In this document: one piece after another, positions 56,960 through 62,345 of the stretch
Layout of the letters: every line of letters begins with the position of its first letter
Position numbering within the stretch: position 1 is the stretch's first letter
From: Pradoshia eiseniae
Lineage (GTDB): Bacteria > Bacillota > Bacilli > Bacillales > Pradoshiaceae
Direction: 5' to 3'
Length of the DNA: 62,345 bases
NCBI RefSeq assembly: GCF_002946355.1
Contig: NZ_PKOZ01000013.1
Location: forward strand, 1-62,345
Made by a program: the position numbers and the translations under genes
The notes under the pieces: generated by a model
The model's input: the letters and a program-made list of their open reading frames with translations, nothing else
Told to the model about the DNA's origin: nothing
Databases searched by the model: none

Positions 56960-57403
56960 TTGAATACAGTAGTGAATTTTACAGCCTTTCGGAAGGAGAA
57001 GCAGCAGCAATATGAACGGGAAGCCTTGAAGGACTTCTCCTTAGAGCTGCTTGGCCGGCATTACCGTCATTTGGCTAAGGGACTCAAGTCGCTTCCTGGC
57101 TATCCGCTGGAGCCGGCTGAGGAGCACTGTTATGACATGGCTGTTGAGGCTTTCTTAATAGGATCATCATACAGTAAGTTCGCTAAGTACGGCGAAACTC
57201 CTGAAGAAATCATGCAGCGGTCCAAAAGGGAGCTTGATGCTCTTGCGGCGCAGCTATTCTTTCATTTGAACCAACCGATGGGAGAAGCTGCTCCCTTTCT
57301 AGAGGATACACTGCGTGAGCTGACGCAAGAATATGTAACCACATGGTGGCTTGAAGGCTATTCGAAGGGAACCCAGCGTAACAAAACACGAGCGAAGAGG
57401 TAG
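56960..57403 (+). CDS. ybaK: YbaK family protein (DUF2521)
   Basis: 147 residues from TTG 56960, about eight bases after AGAGGTG. Mostly helical, rich in charged and aromatic residues, no signal peptide or membrane segment. Same length as, and same place as, B. subtilis ybaK directly before cwlD. Function unknown. Confidence 0.85.
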   Translation: MNTVVNFTAFRKEKQQQYEREALKDFSLELLGRHYRHLAKGLKSLPGYPLEPAEEHCYDMAVEAFLIGSSYSKFAKYGETPEEIMQRSKRELDALAAQLFFHLNQPMGEAAPFLEDTLRELTQEYVTTWWLEGYSKGTQRNKTRAKR

Positions 57404-57474
57404 TTTGAGTTCTATCCTTACCCCTTGTCCCATAAGATGCAGTAAAGAGGATTCTTGGGCAAAGGGGTTTGGAT

Positions 57475-58191
57475 ATGAACTTACGGAAGAAGCTGATTGT
57501 AACTGGATTTCTATTAGGTGTGGCCTGTCTTTTTTTGTTGATGACCTTTAAGATGAATCAGAATGCTTCTTTTCAGGCGTGGAATCTCCCGCTTTCAGGC
57601 AAAATCATTATCATTGATCCTGGACATGGGGGGATTGATGGCGGGGCGGCCTTTAAGGGAGTTATTGAGAAGAATGTGACACTCCCGATATCAGTAAAGC
57701 TCAGGGATTATTTGCAGGAGCAGGGTGCGCTGGTTCTGATGACGAGAGAAGATGATGCAGACCTTGCTGATGAGAGAGCGGGGACGGTGAGGGAGAGGAA
57801 GAGGACGGATTTAGTTAATCGGACAAAGTTCATCAATGAGTCTCAGGCGGATATGTTCATTAGTGTTCATGCTAATGCCTTCCCGCAAAGTAATTCTAAG
57901 GGTGCTCAAACTTTCTATTCGCCCGCATTTAAAGAAAACAAACGAGCGGCCAAGCTAATTCAAGCTGAGTTAATCAGGAATCTGAAAAACACGACAAGGA
58001 AGGCTAAGCCTCTTGAGAATGTGTACTTAGTTAAATATGCCAAAAAGCCCGGGGTGCTTGTCGAGGTAGGCTTTTTGTCAAATGACCAAGAGCGGATGAA
58101 CCTTCAGAACGAAGTCTATCAGGATGATGTCGCACTCTCAATCTATACGGGTGTTATTCGCTATTTTTTGAAGGAAGACGTGGCGGATTGA
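57475..58191 (+). CDS. cwlD: N-acetylmuramoyl-L-alanine amidase CwlD
   Basis: 238 residues from ATG 57475 after AAAGGGG. N-terminal membrane anchor (about 5-24), then an Amidase_3 domain: IIIDPGHGGIDGG (zinc His), SVHANAF (zinc His) and LVEVGFLSN (catalytic Glu). Needed with PdaA to make muramic-delta-lactam in spore cortex, so germination enzymes can recognise it. Confidence 0.95.
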   Translation: MNLRKKLIVTGFLLGVACLFLLMTFKMNQNASFQAWNLPLSGKIIIIDPGHGGIDGGAAFKGVIEKNVTLPISVKLRDYLQEQGALVLMTREDDADLADERAGTVRERKRTDLVNRTKFINESQADMFISVHANAFPQSNSKGAQTFYSPAFKENKRAAKLIQAELIRNLKNTTRKAKPLENVYLVKYAKKPGVLVEVGFLSNDQERMNLQNEVYQDDVALSIYTGVIRYFLKEDVAD

Positions 58192-58229
58192 GGCAAAAAG
58201 GCATATTCTGCTAAAGATACCTACGAGTA

Positions 58230-58238
58230 TGTTATACT
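58230..58238 (+). promoter_or_regulatory. Candidate extended -10 promoter of salA
   Basis: TGT followed by TATACT at 58233-58238 is an extended -10, about 39 bases before the start codon; the -35 position (GCTAAA) is poor. Confidence 0.45.
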
Positions 58239-58276
58239 TAAAGCGTTTACTAATACATACAAGGTAGGTGTCGATA

Positions 58277-59326
58277 GTGCTGACAGAAGCAAGTGTGAAA
58301 GAATTGCTCAAAGATATTAAAGACCCATTTTTAAATAGAACTCTTGAAGAAACTGATGGAATTATCGAAATAAAGATAAAAGAAGAAAAACAGCATGTGA
58401 GTGTTAAAATTGCGATAGCCAAAACGGGAACGGCTGAGCAGCTGCAAATCCAGCAGACCATTGTGAATGCGTTGAAGGAAGGCGGAGCCAATACCGTTGG
58501 AATCCGTTTTGCTGATTTGCCTGAAGAGGTTCTGGAAAAATTCCGGGCCTCCATGCCGAAAGAAGAAAAAGGGCTGCTTGACAGTGACACGACCTTTATC
58601 GCAATAGCAAGTGGTAAAGGTGGAGTGGGCAAATCCACTGTTTCTGTCAATTTAGCCGTTGCGCTCGCTCGCTTAGGCAAGAAGGTAGGCTTGGTAGATG
58701 CAGATATTTACGGCTTCAGTGTGCCTGATATGATGGGCATCCAAGAAAGGCCTACTGTTAAGGAAGAACGTATTTATCCCGTTAACCGAATGGGTGTGAA
58801 GGTTATCTCTATGGGGATGTTTGTGGAGGACAATGCACCAATCATCTGGAGAGGTCCGATGCTTGGCAAAATGCTTAATAACTTCTTCCAGGAAGTTGAG
58901 TGGGGTGAGTTGGATTATCTCCTTTTAGATTTGCCTCCAGGAACAGGAGATGTGGCGCTTGATGTCCATTCCATGCTTCCATCTTGTAAGGAAATCATCG
59001 TGACGACTCCTCACCCAACGGCCGCGTTTGTGGCAGCCAGGGCAGGTGCCATGGCCCTTCGTACGAACCATGAAGTGATTGGGGTCATTGAGAACATGTC
59101 CTACTATGAAAGTAAAACAACTGGCGAGAAAGAGTACGTCTTCGGACGGGGAGGCGGAGAGAAGCTCGCTGACGAGCTTGAAGCAGAGCTTCTTGGTAAA
59201 CTGCCATTAGGCCAGCCTGATTGGAATGACGAAGAATTTGCGCCTTCAATCTATACAGAAGATCACCCGACGGGCGAGATCTTTGCAGAAATGGCTGAGA
59301 AAATCACCCGAATCGTAGGGAAATAA
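58277..59326 (+). CDS. salA: Mrp/ParA-type P-loop ATPase SalA
   Basis: 349 residues from GTG 58277 after AGGTAGGTG (an in-frame GTG at 58268 is part of that site). N-terminal DUF59/MIP18-like domain (about 1-90), then a deviant Walker A ASGKGGVGKSTVSVNLA and DLPPGTGDVAL. Related to iron-sulfur carrier Mrp; in B. subtilis SalA represses scoC and so promotes exoprotease genes. Mrp-type CxxC near the C-terminus is not seen, as in SalA. Confidence 0.92.
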   Translation: MLTEASVKELLKDIKDPFLNRTLEETDGIIEIKIKEEKQHVSVKIAIAKTGTAEQLQIQQTIVNALKEGGANTVGIRFADLPEEVLEKFRASMPKEEKGLLDSDTTFIAIASGKGGVGKSTVSVNLAVALARLGKKVGLVDADIYGFSVPDMMGIQERPTVKEERIYPVNRMGVKVISMGMFVEDNAPIIWRGPMLGKMLNNFFQEVEWGELDYLLLDLPPGTGDVALDVHSMLPSCKEIIVTTPHPTAAFVAARAGAMALRTNHEVIGVIENMSYYESKTTGEKEYVFGRGGGEKLADELEAELLGKLPLGQPDWNDEEFAPSIYTEDHPTGEIFAEMAEKITRIVGK

Positions 59327-59336
59327 TGAGGCAGGA

Positions 59337-59368
59337 GGCTGTCCCGCGGGAAGGGGACGGCCTTTTTT
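59337..59368 (+). terminator. Terminator of salA
   Basis: GGCTGTCCC (59337-59345) pairs with GGGACGGCC (59354-59362) with one G-U pair, then six T. It lies between the convergent salA and gerD genes, but the T tract serves only the plus strand. Confidence 0.88.
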
Positions 59369-59394
59369 CTGCCTGTATATGGAGCGGCTTAAAA

Positions 59395-59997
59395 TCACTG
59401 GGATGGCTCAGATTGACTTGATGAGGAATCACCGCCGCTTTTCTTTGATGATTTATCTGAAGCTGCTTTTAGCAGGATTTCGCTGATTTGATCCTGGTAA
59501 AGAGGGTTCTCAAGGGTCTCTGTGACAAGTGTTTTAATTTCCTTGCGCACATCCTTTTCTTTTAAGAGGCTGACAAATTCTTTTTGCATATCAGAGCTCT
59601 TTAGGATATCTGTTAAGCGAGAAATATAATCAGGATCTTTCATCAAATCTTTTAAGATGTCCGTGTGAGAGGATTTCATCCCTTTTGCCAAGGCTTTCAC
59701 GAATTTAGGGTCATTGAAGGCATCCTTCCAAAATTGCATCTCTTCTTTTGACGTCAGCGTTTGTTCGATTGTTTTCTTGACAGTATCCTCGTCCATGATG
59801 AGCTCAGCTTTTACTTTTTTATCTGCTAGGGCCTCTTGTATGGCTTTCTTGCCTTCGTTGGTCTTTAGGACATCGACAATCATCTTCTTCTCGTCAGAAT
59901 AAGAATCCGCATTTGTTTCGTCGCTGCCTTCGCTGCAGCCGGAGGCGAGGGCAATGCCGCAGCAGGCAACTGCGACGCGTAAAGCTTTCTTATACAT
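59395..59997 (-). CDS. gerD: Spore germination lipoprotein GerD
   Basis: 200 residues. Signal peptide with lipobox LASGC, lipid-modified Cys at 21; the rest is helical and highly charged, with a Ser/Lys/Gly-rich tail (KSSKKSGGDSSSSQSEPS). In B. subtilis GerD organises germinant receptors in the spore inner membrane (germinosome). AAAGGAGG ribosome binding site on the minus strand. About 15 residues longer than the B. subtilis protein. Preceded by a SigG-type promoter. Confidence 0.93.
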   Translation of the reverse strand: MYKKALRVAVACCGIALASGCSEGSDETNADSYSDEKKMIVDVLKTNEGKKAIQEALADKKVKAELIMDEDTVKKTIEQTLTSKEEMQFWKDAFNDPKFVKALAKGMKSSHTDILKDLMKDPDYISRLTDILKSSDMQKEFVSLLKEKDVRKEIKTLVTETLENPLYQDQISEILLKAASDKSSKKSGGDSSSSQSEPSQ

Positions 59998-60033
59998 AGG
60001 GCTGTCCTCCTTTGTCGTAAAAATCTACATAGA

Positions 60034-60063
60034 TAATATGAAGCAGAATGCAAAAAATATACA
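60034..60063 (-). promoter_or_regulatory. SigG-type promoter of gerD
   Basis: Read on the minus strand: TGTATA (60063-60058) and CATATTA (60040-60034) with a 17-base spacer, a good match to the forespore SigG consensus (gHATR, CATxHTA). gerD is SigG-dependent in B. subtilis, which supports the call. Confidence 0.7.
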
Positions 60064-60099
60064 TGCCTGGCAGAAATGATAGATTTTTGAAAAATCGAT

Positions 60100-60108
60100 T
60101 GGTACAAT
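60100..60108 (+). promoter_or_regulatory. Candidate extended -10 promoter of kbaA
   Basis: TGG followed by TACAAT at 60103-60108, about 30 bases before kbaA; no clear -35. Confidence 0.4.
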
Positions 60109-60138
60109 TTAGAAGAACATATATAAAGGTGGGGGAGT

Positions 60139-60789
60139 ATGAGTAGTCGTTACTGGGTGAGGTTGTTTATCAATACATTGCTGATTGGCGGGATTACCGC
60201 AGGAACCGTTGGCTTGGTCGTGGCTTGGGAGGACTTCAGGTCACAATCATTGCTGGGTCTTTTTGTGAGTTTCCTGTGGCTTATGGGTATAGGATTTATC
60301 TTCAGTGTCGTCAGCCAGATGTGTTTTTTTGCATATTTGACGGTGCATCGGCTAGGTCTTTCAATCTTTAAATCAAGCTTCCTTTGGAATGCGGTCCAGT
60401 TAGTGCTGGTCATAATAGTTTTGGCCGATTTAGCCTACTTACGATTTGTCTTTTTTGCTGGAGAGAATGAACAATTCACTTCCTTTATTGGATATCCGAT
60501 CCTTTTATTGGTCGTCGGATTGGCTGTTGGAGTGTTGAAGGCTAAACAAACAAACTGGCATGCATTTATCCCGGCACTATTCTTTATGGTTGTTGTGACA
60601 GTTATTGAATGGTTCCCGGTACTCAGAGTAAACGAGCAAGGATGGATGTATTATATGCTTGTTCCGCTGCTTGTCTGCAATGCATATCAATTATTAGTCC
60701 TGCCTAAGTATCATGAAAGAAGCGAAGAGGCAGCCAAGGAAAGAAAAGAGAGAAAAAGAACGAATAAGACAAAGACAGTGCAATCCTGA
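60139..60789 (+). CDS. kbaA: KinB-signalling pathway activation protein KbaA
   Basis: 216 residues, six predicted membrane helices (about 9-30, 37-65, 82-101, 116-135, 144-163, 172-190) and a basic cytoplasmic tail (ERSEEAAKERKERKRTNKTK). In B. subtilis it is needed for the KinB branch of the sporulation phosphorelay. GGTGGGGGAG ribosome binding site. Confidence 0.9.
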   Translation: MSSRYWVRLFINTLLIGGITAGTVGLVVAWEDFRSQSLLGLFVSFLWLMGIGFIFSVVSQMCFFAYLTVHRLGLSIFKSSFLWNAVQLVLVIIVLADLAYLRFVFFAGENEQFTSFIGYPILLLVVGLAVGVLKAKQTNWHAFIPALFFMVVVTVIEWFPVLRVNEQGWMYYMLVPLLVCNAYQLLVLPKYHERSEEAAKERKERKRTNKTKTVQS

Positions 60790-60798
60790 AAGTGAACC

Positions 60799-60832
60799 AT
60801 CCCCCTCTGTGGTAACAGAGGGGGATTTCTTA
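60799..60832 (+). terminator. Terminator of kbaA
   Basis: ATCCCCCTCTGT (60799-60810) and ACAGAGGGGGAT (60815-60826) form a perfect 12-pair stem with loop GGTA, followed by TTTCTT. It separates convergent kbaA and pdaB and may serve both. Confidence 0.85.
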
Positions 60833-61645
60833 ATATTCCAGCCGCGTCACGTCAATTAGCATACCGGTCCCTTTAAAGAGAGAGGCTTTATTGGTAATCT
60901 CCTGACTTGTGGAATCAGAGTTTGAAATCATTTCTGAAACAGTAAGCAGTTTCAGATGTTTCTGGTCGATTTCCCTTTTAATTTGAGGGATGGCTTTTGC
61001 TGTTTGCTTGGCTGCATCAGATGCATGCAGAAGAACGATGTCACCTTTTTTGGCGTGTGATACATTTTCGGCAATTACGGATGTGCCTGGGTTCTTCCAA
61101 TCCATTGAATTTATGCTCCAGTGAATAACGCTCATTTGCTGCTTTTCAGCAATCTTTAAAACTCGCCGGTCCACGTCACCTGTAGGAGTTCGCAGCAGGG
61201 TAGCGCGTTTGAGACCGGCTTTTCGAAATGCCTCTTGCCCCTTTTGGATATCAGCCCCGATTTCTCCCTCTTCAAGCTCTGTATAATCTTTATAGGAATA
61301 GCCAAGAAGTCCAATTTCATAGCCTTGATCCGCAATTTGCTTAACAATATGGGGATGCCTTTCCACCCAGGAGCCGGAAAGAAAGAAGGTAGCTGCGCTG
61401 ACTTTTTCTTGTTTCAATGTTTTCAGTATGTCTTCTGCTTTTTCATCCCCCCAGCCAATGTTGAAGGTCAAGGCCAGTCCCTTTTCTCCTTTATAGATAA
61501 TCTTTGGATCGCCTTTAATAGAAAAGGAAGGGGATACCGCCATAAACTCAACATAAAAAAACAGTGCGGTAAAGAATGCGATAATAACCAACAGAAGCAA
61601 TTGTTTTCCTTTGCGTATATTTGTGACAAAAAAGAAGGGCATCAT
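60830..61645 (-). CDS. pdaB: PdaB-like polysaccharide deacetylase family protein
   Basis: 271 residues from ATG 61645, the first of two adjacent ATGs, after GAGGTGAAAAC; an in-frame ATG at 61672 lies farther upstream without a ribosome binding site. Membrane anchor about 15-33, then a NodB-like domain. Motif 1 reads LTFNIGWGD (Asn62 where the family and B. subtilis PdaB have Asp), the motif 2 histidines are absent (GLLGYSYKDY), and motif 3 reads LLRTPTG rather than RPPTG. Needed for spore maintenance in B. subtilis. The altered residues suggest a non-classical or inactive enzyme. Confidence 0.9.
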   Translation of the reverse strand: MMPFFFVTNIRKGKQLLLLVIIAFFTALFFYVEFMAVSPSFSIKGDPKIIYKGEKGLALTFNIGWGDEKAEDILKTLKQEKVSAATFFLSGSWVERHPHIVKQIADQGYEIGLLGYSYKDYTELEEGEIGADIQKGQEAFRKAGLKRATLLRTPTGDVDRRVLKIAEKQQMSVIHWSINSMDWKNPGTSVIAENVSHAKKGDIVLLHASDAAKQTAKAIPQIKREIDQKHLKLLTVSEMISNSDSTSQEITNKASLFKGTGMLIDVTRLEY

Positions 61646-61675
61646 GTTTTCACCTCGTCCATATTTACTCATAAT

Positions 61676-61704
61676 AATGTATTTGCCGATTGGGACAAAT
61701 ATAA
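61676..61704 (-). promoter_or_regulatory. SigE-type promoter of pdaB
   Basis: Read on the minus strand: TTATATT (61704-61698), a 14-base spacer, and AATACATT (61683-61676), a close match to the mother-cell SigE consensus (kMATATT, CATACAHT). It lies about 30 bases before the start codon. Confidence 0.7.
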
Positions 61705-61777
61705 CTGTGCGCTTGTATAAAAACCAGAAGGTGCGACGATGCTAAATGAAGTGATTGTGATAGGAGGGAAAATAAAC

Positions 61778-61999
61778 ATGATAGGGATGATGCTCGTGCC
61801 AATGGAAGTGGCAGAACTGGAATCGCTCTTAAAAGCTGAGCTTGATGAACTTCTCGTTGAACTGGACAGAAAACAGGACAATGAAGTATTAAAAAAAGCG
61901 ATGGAGGAGCGCTATCACATTCTTTCTGGAATGCTTAATAGAATCGTTACAGAAGGTGATAAAAACAAGTATCGATTGGGATTAAAAAGATTGAAATAA
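61778..61999 (+). CDS. Small hypothetical protein
   Basis: 73 residues from ATG 61778 after TAGGAGGGAAAATAAAC; an upstream in-frame ATG at 61739 overlaps the pdaB promoter region and lacks that site. After IGMMLVPMEVAELESLL the protein is helical and highly charged with a basic C-terminus (KNKYRLGLKRLK); it may form a helical hairpin. No family recognised. The good ribosome binding site supports it as a real gene. Confidence 0.65.
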   Translation: MIGMMLVPMEVAELESLLKAELDELLVELDRKQDNEVLKKAMEERYHILSGMLNRIVTEGDKNKYRLGLKRLK

Positions 62000-62015
62000 A
62001 AAATGAAAAAAAGCA

Positions 62016-62044
62016 TTGACTCGTACGTAGAATGCTGATATATT
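62016..62044 (+). promoter_or_regulatory. rRNA operon promoter P1
   Basis: TTGACT at 62016-62021 and TATATT at 62039-62044, spacer 17; preceded by an A-rich tract (61996-62012) that could act as an UP element. Confidence 0.8.
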
Positions 62045-62112
62045 TATATACGTTGTCACGAACGAAGTTATTCTGAAAGGATAACGAGCTCGAAAAAAAC
62101 TTTAAAAAGTTG

Positions 62113-62142
62113 TTGACAACAAATAAGTTATCTTGATATAAT
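62113..62142 (+). promoter_or_regulatory. rRNA operon promoter P2
   Basis: Consensus TTGACA at 62113-62118 and TATAAT at 62137-62142, spacer 18, preceded by AAAAAAACTTTAAAAAG (UP-like). Confidence 0.88.
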
Positions 62143-62166
62143 ACAAAAGTCGCTAACACGACAGAT

Positions 62167-62230
62167 TGTTCTTTGAAAACTAAACAAAACGAAACGCTAA
62201 GCAAGTCTTAAACAAGAGAGAATATCTCTC
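62167..62230 (+). promoter_or_regulatory. rRNA leader: boxA antitermination site and processing hairpin
   Basis: TTGTTCTTTGAAAACT at 62166-62181 is the boxA element bound by NusB-S10. A GAGAGA-ATA-TCTCTC hairpin (62216-62230) follows, within the 5' part of the 16S processing region. Confidence 0.8.
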
Positions 62231-62262
62231 GTCAATGTTTTAAATTATAGCTAGATCAAACA

Positions 62263-62345
62263 TCTTTCGGAGAGTTTGATCCTGGCTCAGGACGAACGCT
62301 GGCGGCGTGCCTAATACATGCAAGTCGAGCGAATCAGACGGGAGC
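62263..62345 (+). rRNA. rrs: 16S ribosomal RNA, 5' end (partial)
   Basis: TCGGAGAGTTTGATCCTGGC and the following conserved 16S start are present; the gene runs off the window after about 83 bases, within variable region V1 (GCGAATCAGACGGGAGC). The first base is uncertain by one or two. Confidence 0.96.

Noticed and set aside
61235-61720. 161-codon plus-strand open frame antisense to pdaB
   Set aside because: pdaB on the other strand has a clear family match, anchor, ribosome binding site and SigE promoter; the antisense frame has none.

Overview
The window is a chromosomal segment from a Bacillaceae bacterium (Firmicutes, endospore former). Evidence: gene order from ctsR through pdaB is that of the Bacillus subtilis rrnW-to-rrnI interval as I remember it; promoters are typical SigA TTGACA/TATAAT; GTG and TTG starts with strong AGGAGG ribosome binding sites are common; a CtsR operator and a cysteine T-box are present; and sporulation genes (sigH, cwlD, gerD, kbaA, pdaB) occur. 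I cannot name the species from 83 bases of 16S rRNA.

Layout. 1-236: tRNA-Ala(UGC) followed by 5S rRNA and a terminator, the tail of an rRNA/tRNA unit. 583-5283: heat-shock operon ctsR-mcsA-mcsB-clpC. 5513-10448: radA, disA, PIN/TRAM membrane protein yacL, and ispD-ispF. 10531-16090: gltX, a cysteine T-box, cysE-cysS, mrnC-rlmB-rae1. 16096-18004: sigH, rpmG, secE, nusG. 18016-28812: rplK-rplA, rplJ-rplL, an rRNA methyltransferase-like gene, rpoB-rpoC. 28855-33708: L7Ae-like protein, rpsL-rpsG-fusA and tuf. 33813-35869: an accessory two-gene membrane cassette (Yip1-like plus HlyD-like adaptor). 36098-51265: the S10-spc-alpha ribosomal supercluster with secY, adk, map, infA and rpoA. 51600-55897: ecfA1-ecfA2-ecfT, truA, rplM-rpsI. 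55996-61645: a lipoprotein, ybaK, cwlD, salA, gerD(-), kbaA, pdaB(-). 61778-62345: a small unknown protein, tandem rRNA promoters, boxA and the 5' end of 16S rRNA.

How it works together. Almost everything is core transcription, translation, secretion and protein quality control, with a sporulation block at the right end. Expression appears to be set by many RNA elements: a T-box reading UGC, an L10-type attenuator before rplJ, a site resembling the 23S L1-binding helix before rplK, an L13-type leader, S10 leader structure and several attenuator-like hairpins. All genes look intact; I saw no insertion sequence, prophage, CRISPR array or frameshift.

The parts that depart from the expected order are the Yip1-like/HlyD-like pair between tuf and rpsJ (it resembles YknW-YknX but has no ABC ATPase or permease beside it), a structured terminator-ended stretch between rplQ and ecfA1, a lipoprotein gene where B. 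subtilis has ybaJ, a PdaB-like protein with altered catalytic motifs, and a small unknown protein next to the rRNA operon. No convincing wholly new system was found; the orphan adaptor pair is the best candidate.
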